NCBI GenBank assembly: GCA_044221315.1
Contig: JBGAPK010000007.1
Location: 62,001 to 126,000, forward strand
Length of the DNA stretch: 64,000 nucleotides
Direction of reading: 5' to 3'
DNA from: JAFEBO01 sp044221315
GTDB taxonomy: Bacteria; Planctomycetota; Phycisphaerae; Phycisphaerales; UBA1924
Each line of letters opens with the position of its first letter. Within the stretch, counting starts at the first letter, position 1. The notes under the pieces are model-generated. The model was not told the origin of the DNA. It saw only the letters and a program-made list of their open reading frames with translations, and searched no databases. Made by a program: the position numbers and the translations under genes. Below, piece after piece: positions 44,358 through 52,935 of this stretch.

Positions 44358-45392
44358 TCAGGCGATCGTTCCCCACAGACGCAATCTGCTGACTCCGCCA
44401 TCGGGAAAGATCTTGAGTCGTGCATGCGTCCACGGCTTGTCACGGGCCGAAAGCTCTTTCTCGTAGAAATGCTGCTCGCTGGCACGCAGCTTGGTCCGCG
44501 CGAGCAGGGTTACCCAATCCAGGCGCGCGGGATCGAACTCGAGCGGCTGAGCCGTTCCAGCGTCGCAGACCTCGATCTCGCAACTCTCCGGATAGTTCCC
44601 CTTGAAGTGATTGGTATCTACTTCCACTTTCTGAATCGTGCCGCGGCGACCCAGTTGCACGATGCACCAGTCGAATTCGCCCCCCTTGAGCCCGCGCTTG
44701 CGTCGGGTTTCCCAACCGTCCCCCATGTTCACGCTTCGCCCGGGCATGATCAGGTTGTGCCGGGATCCAAAGTGCATGTCGTTGCAGGCGATGACCAGCC
44801 CGCCGTTCTCCGCCGCGGCAAGATCGACCGCATTTCCGACCATCGCCTTCCAGTCCGGCAGCACCTCGCCGTGCACGCGAAACCTCGCCACGCCCCCGTC
44901 GGGGAAGATATTCAGACGTACGTGCGTGAATCGCTTTCCTGCGGCAGCACCATTGGCCGGGATGAGATGTTCGCTGTCCGGATTGAGCGCGGTACGTTCG
45001 GTGACCTGCGTCCACTTCAGGTCCGGCGATGACAGTTTCTCGACGCTTGGGTCTCCGTCGATCTCGACAGCTTCGACGCTGCAGGTCTCCGGCTGATTGC
45101 CCTTGAAGTGCCCCGTATCGACGTTTACGCCTTTGATCACACCGGCACGGCCAAGGGCGATAATGCACCAGTCGTGCCCCGGAACCCGCTTCCGACGGCT
45201 TTCCCAGCCGTCCATCCACTTTCCGAACTCGGTGAACTTGTCGGCGATGAAGATCGCCCGCCCCGGCTTCAGAAGGTTTTCCTTGCCCGCAAAGAACTCG
45301 TCGCTCGCGGCAAGCGCTCTGCCGCCAAACCGCGCCGAGGCGAGGTCGATGAGATCCGCAAAGTCCTTCACACCCGCGATCGCCTGACCCAT
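44358..45392 (-). CDS. alc: Allantoicase
   Basis: 344 residues with two tandem allantoicase domains (about 15-165 and 185-340). Each has the pattern DGWESRRKR...HDWCIIALG...GVNVDTGHFKGN or DGWETRRKR...FDWCIVQLG...VEVDTNHFKGNYPE, and FPDGGV...LR(L/V)(W/H)G at its end. It hydrolyses allantoate to ureidoglycolate and urea. The start overlaps the allantoinase stop by 25 nt. Confidence 0.97.
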   Translation of the reverse strand: MGQAIAGVKDFADLIDLASARFGGRALAASDEFFAGKENLLKPGRAIFIADKFTEFGKWMDGWESRRKRVPGHDWCIIALGRAGVIKGVNVDTGHFKGNQPETCSVEAVEIDGDPSVEKLSSPDLKWTQVTERTALNPDSEHLIPANGAAAGKRFTHVRLNIFPDGGVARFRVHGEVLPDWKAMVGNAVDLAAAENGGLVIACNDMHFGSRHNLIMPGRSVNMGDGWETRRKRGLKGGEFDWCIVQLGRRGTIQKVEVDTNHFKGNYPESCEIEVCDAGTAQPLEFDPARLDWVTLLARTKLRASEQHFYEKELSARDKPWTHARLKIFPDGGVSRLRLWGTIA

Positions 45393-46780
45393 CTTCCGTT
45401 CGCCTCCGCGCTAAAACCGTCTGTCAGAGCGTCCACCGGCCCGAACACGCGGTCGCTTGAAAACACCTGTTTTCCACGCAGGAACGTGGCGTGGACCTTT
45501 CCCCTGAGCGTCAGCCCATCATACGGGGTGGCCTTGTGGCGATGCTCCAGTTCGCCGCCGCGCACGACCCATGTCGCTTCCGGATCGAACACGATCAGAT
45601 CAGCGTCCATGCCAGGGGCGATCGTTCCCTTCTGATCCCGAATGCCCGCGAGCGTGGCAGGGGCCTCGCTCATCCAGCGCGCGAGATCGACGAGCGAGCA
45701 ACCGCGCTCATGGGCGCCAGTCCACACGGCACTCAATTGAACCTGAAGACCGGATATTCCGCCCCAAGCCTTGGCAAAGTTCCCGTCCTTGAGGCCCTTC
45801 AAATCGCCGGGCGCCGGTGAGTGATCCGAGGCGATCAGATCCAAGGCTCCGCTTTCCAAGCCGCGCCAGAGCGATTCCCGCTGCGATCGCTCACGAATCG
45901 GTGGCGCACACTTGAAGACCGTCCCGCCGTCGGGAATGTCTTCCGCCGCAAACATGAGATAGTGCGGACAGGTCTCTGCGGTGAACCCGCTCGCCCCCCG
46001 CTTCGCTTCGGAAATGACCGGAAGAGCGTCGCCCGACGACACATGCACAATGTGGGTGCGGCATCCGGTCGCCCGCCACAGGTCCACCATCATCTCGATT
46101 GCCTTGACCTCGGACTGCGGCGGACGCGACCGAAGGTATTTCGCGTAACTCCTCGGATCGCCTTCCAGACCGCTCGGAATTCGAGCCGCTTCGATCGCCC
46201 CCGGGTCTTCCGCGTGCACAAGCAGCACCGCGCCACCATCGACGCCGAGTGACCGGAGCACCGGCATCGCCTCCTCCAGCTCCCGACGCGTCACGTTCGG
46301 AAACTCGTCGATCCCCGAGTGCACCAGGAAACACTTGAATCCGAGCGCGCCCGCTTCCCAGATCGCGCGGAGCGAGCCCGTGTTCCCGGGTATCACGCCG
46401 CCCCAAAGACCAAAGTCGCAGGCGCACACGCCCGTCGCCGCCTCCACCTCACCCATAAGCGCCTCGACTCCGGTCGCCACCGGAGAGCAATTGAGCGGCA
46501 TCACGACCATGGTCGTCACACCCCCCGCCACCGCCGCGCGTCCGGCGGTCCGGAAACCCTCCCATTCGGTGCGTCCCGGTTCATTGACGTGAACGTGCAC
46601 ATCGACAACGCCGGGCATGAGCACCAGGTTGCCTACATCGAGGTTTCGCGCATCGGCAGCGGCCGTCCGGCCGGGTCGCACCTCTTCAATCTTGCCGGAG
46701 CGAATCACAACGGTCGCCGGCGCCATCCGGCCGCCGTGCACGACGCGATCGCTCAGAATGGCAAGATCGTCCCGCTTCAC
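45368..46780 (-). CDS. allB: Allantoinase (cyclic amidohydrolase)
   Basis: 470 residues from the GTG at 46780 (VKRDDLAILSD); further in-frame sequence up to 47038 lies opposite moaA and is rejected. Metal ligands are in GVVDVHVHVNEPGRTEWEGF (His62, His64); the carbamylated Lys is Lys149 (GFKCFLVHSG), then TAETCPHYL and SDHSPA. WEGF is typical of allantoinase rather than dihydroorotase. It converts allantoin to allantoate. It is the first gene of the minus-strand ureide operon and diverges from moaA across 91 bp. Confidence 0.9.
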   Translation of the reverse strand: MKRDDLAILSDRVVHGGRMAPATVVIRSGKIEEVRPGRTAAADARNLDVGNLVLMPGVVDVHVHVNEPGRTEWEGFRTAGRAAVAGGVTTMVVMPLNCSPVATGVEALMGEVEAATGVCACDFGLWGGVIPGNTGSLRAIWEAGALGFKCFLVHSGIDEFPNVTRRELEEAMPVLRSLGVDGGAVLLVHAEDPGAIEAARIPSGLEGDPRSYAKYLRSRPPQSEVKAIEMMVDLWRATGCRTHIVHVSSGDALPVISEAKRGASGFTAETCPHYLMFAAEDIPDGGTVFKCAPPIRERSQRESLWRGLESGALDLIASDHSPAPGDLKGLKDGNFAKAWGGISGLQVQLSAVWTGAHERGCSLVDLARWMSEAPATLAGIRDQKGTIAPGMDADLIVFDPEATWVVRGGELEHRHKATPYDGLTLRGKVHATFLRGKQVFSSDRVFGPVDALTDGFSAEANGRWVRRSRV

Positions 46781-46871
46781 GCCAACACAATAACACTCGG
46801 GAGACCCGCAGGTTGGCACAAGTCCGCGCCGGCGAAGCACCGCCGGACATTGCTCTCTAGACTCCCCGTGC

Positions 46872-47978
46872 ATGTCGAGCGGACATTCACTTCCCATCCT
46901 CACTTCTTCCGGCACGCCTCGACGGCTGGACGCTCCGCCTCGCACCGCCGCGCCCGGAACCGATCGGCCCCGCCTGCTCCGCGATTCCCACGGGCGCACC
47001 ATCCGCGACCTCCGGCTTTCCATCACCGACCGTTGCAATTTCCGCTGCGTCTACTGCATGGAACCGGACGTCCGCTTCTTCCCGCGCGAGCAACTCCTTT
47101 CCGTCGATGAACTGGTCCGCATCGCCTCGATCGCAAACTCGCTCGGCATCGAGCGCCTCCGCCTCACCGGCGGCGAGCCGACGCTCCGCCCCGAGCTCGA
47201 CGAGATCATCGAACGCATCGGTGAAATCGGATTTGATGATCTCTCAATGACGACCAACGGATCCCTGATCGAGCCCGCAAGACTCAGGCTCTGGAAGGCC
47301 GCGGGCCTGCGCCGGCTCACGTTCAGCCTCGACAGCGCCCGTGACGAAACGTTTGCCGCGATGACGCGCTCGCGCTCAAGCGTGAGAACCGTGCTCGATG
47401 CCATTGGACACGCCCTTGCCGCCGGACTCGGCCCGATCAAAGTGAACGCCGTCGTCATCCGCGGCAGGAACGAGGACCAGATCGCGGATCTGGCATGCCT
47501 CGCCGCGACGCACGGATTCGAGATGCGGTTCATCGAGTTCATGCCGCTGGATTCCGGCCACGCATGGAACCCGGGCTTGCTCGTCCCCGCCTCGGAGATT
47601 CTCGAATCGCTCCGCGAATCCGGCGAGATTTCTTCGGTCGATCGCGGGCGACCGAGCGATACGGCCGAGGTCTTTGAATTCAGACCGCGGAACAAATCGC
47701 GGGCGACCGGCTCCGCACGTATCGGCATCATCGCCCCCGTGACGCGTTCCTTCTGCGGCCGTTGCTCGCGTCTCCGCATCACGGCGGACGGCAAAGTCCG
47801 GCCCTGCCTCTTCAGCCTTCGCGAATTCGATGTGCGCCCGCTTCTTCGCACCAATGCCGAAAATGCCACGATCGAGCAGTTCCTGATCGACGCGACGTGG
47901 ACAAAGCAGCCCGGTCACGGGATCACATCGCCCGATTTCGAACAGCCGGCGCGACCGATGTCCGCAATCGGCGGGTGA
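46872..47978 (+). CDS. moaA: MoaA, GTP 3',8-cyclase
   Basis: 368 residues, slightly long because of about 30 N-terminal residues. The radical SAM motif is SITDRCNFRCVYCMEP (Cys55, Cys59, Cys62). The C-terminal 4Fe-4S site is FCGRCSRLRITADGKVRPCL (Cys295, Cys298, Cys312), and the protein ends in the conserved Gly-Gly needed for activity (MSAIGG). It starts molybdenum cofactor synthesis from GTP. Neighbouring xanthine dehydrogenase is the obvious user of the cofactor. Confidence 0.96.
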   Translation: MSSGHSLPILTSSGTPRRLDAPPRTAAPGTDRPRLLRDSHGRTIRDLRLSITDRCNFRCVYCMEPDVRFFPREQLLSVDELVRIASIANSLGIERLRLTGGEPTLRPELDEIIERIGEIGFDDLSMTTNGSLIEPARLRLWKAAGLRRLTFSLDSARDETFAAMTRSRSSVRTVLDAIGHALAAGLGPIKVNAVVIRGRNEDQIADLACLAATHGFEMRFIEFMPLDSGHAWNPGLLVPASEILESLRESGEISSVDRGRPSDTAEVFEFRPRNKSRATGSARIGIIAPVTRSFCGRCSRLRITADGKVRPCLFSLREFDVRPLLRTNAENATIEQFLIDATWTKQPGHGITSPDFEQPARPMSAIGG

Positions 47979-48042
47979 ACCACCTTGCATTGGCGCCTTC
48001 CTGGCCATTTCTTTTCGTGACGCCGTCTCGCCGAAGCGGGCT

Positions 48043-48831
48043 TCACCTTGGAAGAGCGGCCGCCGCCCCGCCGCTTGCACGCCAGCCGCCAATTCCCTCA
48101 ACGACCAAATATCCGCCCGCCACCACAAGCACAACCGCGAGCAATCGCCTCAGCGTCCTTCCACCAAATCGCCGCGCCCCCAGATACGACCCCGCAATCC
48201 CCCCTACCGCCGCCGCGGCGCAGAGCATCGCGATCCCCGGCGGCAGCGCCATTCCGTTCTTGATGGCCCCGGTCAATCCGGCGATCGAATTCACCAGAAT
48301 GAACGCCACGCTCACCGCCGCGGTTTCCTTCGGCCCCGCCCAGCGGCAAAGCAGCAGCAGCGGGCTGAGGAAGATGCCGCCTCCCGTTCCCGTCAGACCT
48401 GATGCGAAGCCGAGCGCCCCACCGGCTCCGAGCGAGGCGAGAAGGGACGGAGGCCGCGTGGTCGGCTCCGAAATCCGCAGGGAGCCAATCCACAATCGCC
48501 ACGCGCTAAACAGCAGAATCGCACCGATCAGCGGCTTGTAGACCTCGGGCGGCAACTTGATCTGCCCTCCCACATACGCCAGTGGGATCGACATGATCGC
48601 AAACGGCCAGAACAGCCGCCAACGGAAGTGGCCCGCGCTGCCAAACTGGATCGTTCCGATCACCGCGACGACAATGTTGAGAGCCAGAGAAGTCGGCTTC
48701 ATCACGGCCGGCGCCATTCCCATGAGCGCCATGACCGCGAGATATCCCGATGCTCCAGCGTGCCCCACGCACGAATACAGGAAGCCCACGACGAGGATCA
48801 GGATTACCAGCAGGATCTCGGAGCCGCTCAC
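48043..48831 (-). CDS. TauE/SafE-family membrane permease
   Basis: 262 residues, about eight hydrophobic segments. The family features are GHAGASGYLAVMALMGMAP near the N-terminus, a TSLALNIVVAVIG helix and, in the second repeat, LGFASGLTGTGGGIFLSPLLL. TauE/SafE proteins export sulfite, sulfoacetate or other small organic anions. Its ATG overlaps the moaE stop (ATGA), placing it in the moaD-moaE operon. The substrate is unknown. Confidence 0.9.
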   Translation of the reverse strand: MSGSEILLVILILVVGFLYSCVGHAGASGYLAVMALMGMAPAVMKPTSLALNIVVAVIGTIQFGSAGHFRWRLFWPFAIMSIPLAYVGGQIKLPPEVYKPLIGAILLFSAWRLWIGSLRISEPTTRPPSLLASLGAGGALGFASGLTGTGGGIFLSPLLLLCRWAGPKETAAVSVAFILVNSIAGLTGAIKNGMALPPGIAMLCAAAAVGGIAGSYLGARRFGGRTLRRLLAVVLVVAGGYLVVEGIGGWRASGGAAAALPR

Positions 48832-49250
48832 CGGGTCGCTCCGGTGTGGACCCGTCGCCGCGGACCCGCCGGGCTCGCGACCGGCTTCTTCCAGATCGGA
48901 ACATCTTTCTTCATCCGGTCGATGAACTCGTCCATCGCCGCGAGTGCTTCCTTCCGGTGCCCCGACTCCACGAGCAGGCGGAACGAGACTCGGCCGACAC
49001 GGACTTTTCCGGCGGAATGCCAGACCGCCACTTCAATCACGCCGTGCTTCTCGATCATCTCCCTTGCGAGCAGATCGAGTTGCTTGCTCGCCATGGGCTC
49101 GTACACCTGGTAGTCGAGTCCGATGATCTTCTTCCCATTCTCCTCGCCGCGCACTATGCCCTCGAACAGCACAAACGCTCCCGTCCCTCGACCGGCCGAC
49201 ACCTTCACCGGCTTCAGCGGCCCTTTCACGATCTCAACGTGCACACCCAT
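48828..49250 (-). CDS. moaE: MoaE, molybdopterin synthase catalytic subunit
   Basis: 140 residues. Motifs: GAFVLFEGIVRGEENGKKI, LDYQVYEPMASKQL, VAVWHSAGKVRVGRVSF and MKKDVPIWKK, in the order found in MoaE, with the catalytic Lys in the last. It uses MoaD-thiocarboxylate to put sulfur onto precursor Z. A gap of 59 bp separates it from moaD. Confidence 0.96.
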   Translation of the reverse strand: MGVHVEIVKGPLKPVKVSAGRGTGAFVLFEGIVRGEENGKKIIGLDYQVYEPMASKQLDLLAREMIEKHGVIEVAVWHSAGKVRVGRVSFRLLVESGHRKEALAAMDEFIDRMKKDVPIWKKPVASPAGPRRRVHTGATR

Positions 49251-49309
49251 CCGAACTGCTCCTTCGACCTCCCGCCCCGGCGTTCACACCTGTGCCCCCG
49301 CGCAATCTC

Positions 49310-49549
49310 TTAGCCCCCTCCCACCATCCCGATCAGGGCCAACTCGTCATCCGCCCGGATGATCTCGCTCCCTTTCGCGAACGCGTGATTGAGGGCCAGC
49401 CTCATTCCCGCGTTCGCCAATCGCGGATAGCGCGAGTTCAAAGACGACAGCAACTGGTTCGCCGTCGCGCCGGCCGGGAGTTCAACGGAGACGCTCGACC
49501 TCCCCATCCGCTTTTCCTCCGGCCCGAATATCCGCACAGTCACTCGCAT
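49310..49549 (-). CDS. moaD: MoaD, molybdopterin synthase sulfur carrier subunit
   Basis: 79 residues from the ATG at 49549. A ubiquitin-like beta-grasp fold: MRVTVRIFGPEEKRMG, SVELPAGATANQLLSSL, LALNHAF, DDELALIGMVGGG. The C-terminal Gly-Gly must be adenylated and turned into a thiocarboxylate; here three glycines are found, the last two presumably being the active ones. No MoeB-type activating enzyme is in the window. It diverges from moeA across 50 bp. Confidence 0.9.
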   Translation of the reverse strand: MRVTVRIFGPEEKRMGRSSVSVELPAGATANQLLSSLNSRYPRLANAGMRLALNHAFAKGSEIIRADDELALIGMVGGG

Positions 49550-49599
49550 GCGCTCAGTGTATTGTCCTGTGCCTCCGTTCAACCCGACCATACTCGCAG

Positions 49600-50814
49600 A
49601 TGTCTACCGCCAACGCCCCATTCCGTTTCAACTCGCCGAGCGAGGCCCTCCACGCACTGCTGGAGCGGCTCCCATCGGTTTCGCACGAGGCTATTTCGCT
49701 CGAAAACGCGCGCGGCAGAGTGCTCGCCGAGGCCGTTCTGGCCGACCGCCCTTCCCCCGCCATCGATGTCAGCGCCATGGACGGATTTGCCGCCAGGCTG
49801 GCCGACCTCATAACGGGATCACTCCCCGTTTCCGGCGACGCAACCATCGGTACGGCCCCCATCACACTGACTCCCCGATCCGCCGCGAGGATCGTCACAG
49901 GCGCACCCATCCCCGCTGGGGCCGATTGCGTCATCCGCGTTGAAGATGTAACGTCCTCTTCGAACACCATCACATTCGACCCTGCACTCACCCACTCGTT
50001 CCCGGCCAACCGGCACATCCGGCGAAAGGGAGAGAACGCGGCACAAGGGGCCGAGATCGTTCCTGTCGGTACCGTTATCACCCCCGCCGTCGCGTCCGCG
50101 CTGGCTTCCTGCGGCAAGCACACCCCGCTGGTCACACGCAAACTCCGCGTGGGGATTCTCAGCACCGGCGACGAAGTGCTCAGCCCCGAGGCCACACCGC
50201 AGCCCTGGCAACTCCGAGACGGAAACGCCGCGGCTCTGCACACGCTCTTCTCGTCGCTGGCATTCGTGGATTCGATCGAAACGAAGCACGCACCCGACGA
50301 TCAGCCTCGGATTCTCGCCGCGGCTTCCGAATTGCTTTCCCGCTGCGACGCCCTGTTCCTGTCCGGCGGCGTTTCCATGGGCCACCGCGACCTGGTGCCC
50401 GCCGCGTTGGGGCAATTGGGCGCGGTGACCGTCTTTCACAAAGTTCCCCAGCGCCCGGGAAAGCCGATACTCGGAGCGGTCGGCCCCAGACACCAGTTGA
50501 TTCTCGGCCTTCCCGGCAATCCCGTTTCAGTCCTGGTCACCGCACACCGTTTTGGATTACCCGCGCTCGAGCGAATCGCCGGCGTGGTCTTCTCCCGCCC
50601 CACTCCCTCCGTGTTCATTTCCACCCCCGACGAGCAGTCCATCTCGTTCTGGTGGCACCGCCTCGTGAAATTGACCGCCCGCGGCAACGCCGCGCTCCTC
50701 GACAACAAAGGCAGCGGCGATCTGATCGCGTGCGCCCGTTCCGACGGGTTCGTGGAACTGCCCCCGAACGCTTCCGGCCCCGGCCCCTGGCCTTTCTACC
50801 GCTGGCGGGACTGA
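49600..50814 (+). CDS. moeA: MoeA, molybdopterin molybdenumtransferase
   Basis: 404 residues, normal length. Motifs: SAMDGFA, IVTGAPIPAGADCVI, LRVGILSTGDE, FLSGGVSMGHRDLV, and LGLPGNPVSVLV. It inserts molybdenum into adenylylated molybdopterin in the last step of cofactor synthesis. It starts a plus-strand group with moaC (3-nt gap) and mogA. Confidence 0.96.
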   Translation: MSTANAPFRFNSPSEALHALLERLPSVSHEAISLENARGRVLAEAVLADRPSPAIDVSAMDGFAARLADLITGSLPVSGDATIGTAPITLTPRSAARIVTGAPIPAGADCVIRVEDVTSSSNTITFDPALTHSFPANRHIRRKGENAAQGAEIVPVGTVITPAVASALASCGKHTPLVTRKLRVGILSTGDEVLSPEATPQPWQLRDGNAAALHTLFSSLAFVDSIETKHAPDDQPRILAAASELLSRCDALFLSGGVSMGHRDLVPAALGQLGAVTVFHKVPQRPGKPILGAVGPRHQLILGLPGNPVSVLVTAHRFGLPALERIAGVVFSRPTPSVFISTPDEQSISFWWHRLVKLTARGNAALLDNKGSGDLIACARSDGFVELPPNASGPGPWPFYRWRD

Positions 50815-50817
50815 TCC

Positions 50818-51363
50818 GTGAGCGGGCACCCGGCTGCCGCAAGGACGGACTTCATCCGGCGCGCGGCGCCATCCGTACACTCCGCCGTGGCGAAAAAGAA
50901 ACTCACGCACGTTGATGCCGCCGGACTCGCCCGGATGGTGGATGTAGCGGCCAAGCCCATCACTCTTCGTTCGGCGACCGCAGAGGCATTTGTAAAGGTC
51001 TCTGCGGCACTGGCCCGGGCGATCCGCACAAACAGGGTCGCCAAGGGCAATGTGTTCGAAGTCGCGCGCCTCGCCGGCATCCAGGCGGCCAAGCGCACGG
51101 ACGAACTGATCCCGCTCTGTCACTCAATCCCGCTCGATTCGACCGGGATTGAAATTGCCCTCAAAGGCACGCGGATCCACATCACCGCCACCGCCCGAGC
51201 AACGGCTCGCACCGGCGTCGAAATGGAAGCTCTGACCGCCGCGACGGTCGCCGCGCTGACCATCTACGACATGGGAAAAGCCATCGACCGCTCGATGACA
51301 ATTTCGGGCATTCGTTTGCTTTCAAAGTCCGGCGGCACGCGAGGCGATTACAAGGCTCGCTGA
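50818..51363 (+). CDS. moaC: MoaC, cyclic pyranopterin monophosphate synthase
   Basis: 181 residues from a GTG 3 nt after the moeA stop; the conserved part begins near THVDAAGLARMVDVAAKP, so about 30 residues are an extension or the start is later. Signature motifs are present: RTDELIPLCHSIPLDSTGI and TGVEMEALTAATVAALTIYDMGKAIDR. It acts after MoaA to make cyclic pyranopterin. The KAxDR/K motif at the active site is intact. Confidence 0.96.
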   Translation: MSGHPAAARTDFIRRAAPSVHSAVAKKKLTHVDAAGLARMVDVAAKPITLRSATAEAFVKVSAALARAIRTNRVAKGNVFEVARLAGIQAAKRTDELIPLCHSIPLDSTGIEIALKGTRIHITATARATARTGVEMEALTAATVAALTIYDMGKAIDRSMTISGIRLLSKSGGTRGDYKAR

Positions 51364-51424
51364 CGCCCCCTGACCGGTTGACCATGCGAGCCCGGGCAGG
51401 CCGCACACGACTCAGGGCATGGGT

Positions 51425-51613
51425 TCAGGCCGCCCGACGCTTGCCCTGCTTGGTCGCCCGAGCAGACCGACCGACCCCAGCCGCCCGCTGCTCCAGCACC
51501 CGCTCGATATCCATCCGCCCGCTCCGGCCCGACATGATCGCCAGGAGAAGCAGGCTCTCGCCGGAAGCCGAGCCCAGGATCGAACGTGCCGAGGTGGTGT
51601 TCTGAGTCTTCAT
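51425..51613 (-). CDS. Possible small Arg/Ser-rich protein
   Basis: 62 residues from the ATG at 51613, opposite to the mog/moa genes. It opens MKTQNTTSARSIL, has a hydrophobic SLLLLAIMSG patch, and ends in a strongly basic tail ATKQGKRRAA. Third codon positions are largely G or C, as in real genes here, and the protein has the mixed composition of a real small protein. There is no good ribosome binding site. It could be a nucleic-acid-binding small protein or simply chance. No family recognised. Confidence 0.35.
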   Translation of the reverse strand: MKTQNTTSARSILGSASGESLLLLAIMSGRSGRMDIERVLEQRAAGVGRSARATKQGKRRAA

Positions 51614-51715
51614 GCAAGGTCTTGCCGGCCCAAACGGCTTCCTTGCAGCGCTTTTCGACGAAACTGAACCAATTTTGGCCACCAACCAACGCCACCCGCC
51701 CTCCGCCCCGACCTC

Positions 51716-51750
51716 CGACATCCGACATCCGACATCCGACATCCGACATC
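51716..51750. repeat. Tandem 7-bp repeat, five perfect copies of CGACATC
   Basis: Five perfect copies of CGACATC, with one degenerate copy (CGACCTC) just before, lie immediately before mogA. On the other strand the unit is GATGTCG; the same unit in three imperfect copies is found at 57431-57451. Copy number could vary by slippage. Confidence 0.95.
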
Positions 51751-51766
51751 CGTGTATTCTCCCCCC

Positions 51767-52258
51767 ATGCCCATCCGTGCCGCCGTCCTGACCATTTCCG
51801 ACCGCTGCTCCCGGGCGGAACGCGAAGACCTCTCCGGCCCCGGCCTGCGGGCGATTCTGACCGGCAAACTGGCAGCCCAGATCGTCGCCTTCGACATCGT
51901 TTCCGACGACCCCGACGCCATCGCCGCCCAGCTCTCAGCCTGGTCGCACCCCGACCAGAAAATCGACCTCATCCTCACCACCGGCGGCACCGGCCTGGCC
52001 CCGCGAGACAACACCCCGGAAGCTGCAAAACGCGTCATCGAGCGCGAACACCCCGGCCTGCTCGAACTCGCACGCCGCCGCTGCTACGACAAGACACCCA
52101 AAACATACCTATCGCGAGGCATCTCCGGCACCCGAAACCGCACCCTGATTATCACGCTTCCCGGTTCGCCCCGTGGGGCCGCCGAGATGCTCGAAGCCCT
52201 GCTGGACATCTTGCCGCACGCGATCGAAACCGTCCGGGGCGAAGTGACCGACGGCTGA
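51767..52258 (+). CDS. mogA: MogA/MoaB-family molybdopterin adenylyltransferase
   Basis: 163 residues from the ATG at 51767 (MPIRAAVLTISDRCSRAERED); a GTG 15 nt upstream is possible. Motifs: AVLTISDRC, DLILTTGGTGLAPRDNTPEA, and ISGTRNRTLIITLPGSPRGA, characteristic of MogA/MoaB, which adenylates molybdopterin before MoeA acts. The MoCo set moaA, moaC, moaD, moaE, moeA, mogA is therefore present in the window; only the MoaD activator is missing. Confidence 0.93.
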   Translation: MPIRAAVLTISDRCSRAEREDLSGPGLRAILTGKLAAQIVAFDIVSDDPDAIAAQLSAWSHPDQKIDLILTTGGTGLAPRDNTPEAAKRVIEREHPGLLELARRRCYDKTPKTYLSRGISGTRNRTLIITLPGSPRGAAEMLEALLDILPHAIETVRGEVTDG

Positions 52259-52364
52259 TTGTCTTTAAGCCGCCCAAACGCACACCGCCTCCCTCACGAC
52301 TTCGAGCCCGCCAACTCCCCGCCCGGCACTGTGCCCCATCGCCACGCTGTCAATTCCAGAAGAA

Positions 52365-52449
52365 TGCCGGAGGAGGGAGTCGAACCCACAAGCCTTTTGA
52401 GGGCGGCGGATTTTGAATCCGCTGCGTCTGCCAGTTCCGCCACTCCGGC
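52365..52449 (-). tRNA. tRNA-Leu(CAA)
   Basis: 85 nt including the A discriminator. Acceptor GCCGGAG/CTCCGGC, D-arm, anticodon stem GCGGA/TCCGC with loop TTCAAAA giving CAA, a long class II variable arm with CCCTCAAAAGG-type pairing, and a T-arm with TTCGACT loop. One T-T mismatch is seen in the T-stem. CCA is not encoded. It is the real CAA-reading Leu tRNA, in contrast to the Gly-bodied element at 21053. Confidence 0.95.
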
Positions 52450-52532
52450 GAAGAGTGAGCCCGAACAGTATGCTCCGGGCCACCAAGCGGCCCCGCCGCG
52501 CGGTATTCTGTTGCGGCCCCGGAGACCCCCGC

Positions 52533-52925
52533 ATGCCCTCTCTCGTCATTACTCACGGTCAGGACATCGGCGATCATTTCACCCTCAAGGACACCATCAC
52601 CTCCGTCGGACGCGACGACACCTGCACAATTCAGGTCCTCGACCAGCAAGTGTCGCGCAAGCATCTGCAGGTTCGTTTCGACCCCGCGACCAACCTCCAC
52701 TACGCCGGCGACTACCGCAGCGCCAACGGCGTCTTCGTCAACGGCAAACAACTCCTGGCCGACGTCCCTCTGAACGACGGCGATCGGATCCGCATCGGAA
52801 ACACGACGCTGATTTACTTCGTTGCGGACTTTGCGGACAAGGCCGCGGCCCACGCCGCCGTCAAGAAGACCGGTGAATGGGCCAGAGAGACCATGACGCA
52901 GTCACGCCCGCCCTCCACATTCTGA
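52533..52925 (+). CDS. Small FHA-domain protein
   Basis: 130 residues from the ATG at 52533. A single forkhead-associated domain fills the protein: SVGRDDTCTIQVLDQQVSRKHLQV and ANGVFVNGKQL, with the phosphothreonine-binding Arg in GRDD, Ser and His in SRKH and Asn in NGVFVNG intact. It would bind phosphothreonine peptides; no Ser/Thr kinase is nearby. Convergent with the racemase gene, 10 bp apart, and 83 bp from the tRNA-Leu. Confidence 0.9.
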   Translation: MPSLVITHGQDIGDHFTLKDTITSVGRDDTCTIQVLDQQVSRKHLQVRFDPATNLHYAGDYRSANGVFVNGKQLLADVPLNDGDRIRIGNTTLIYFVADFADKAAAHAAVKKTGEWARETMTQSRPPSTF

Positions 52926-52935
52926 TCCGCGCCGA

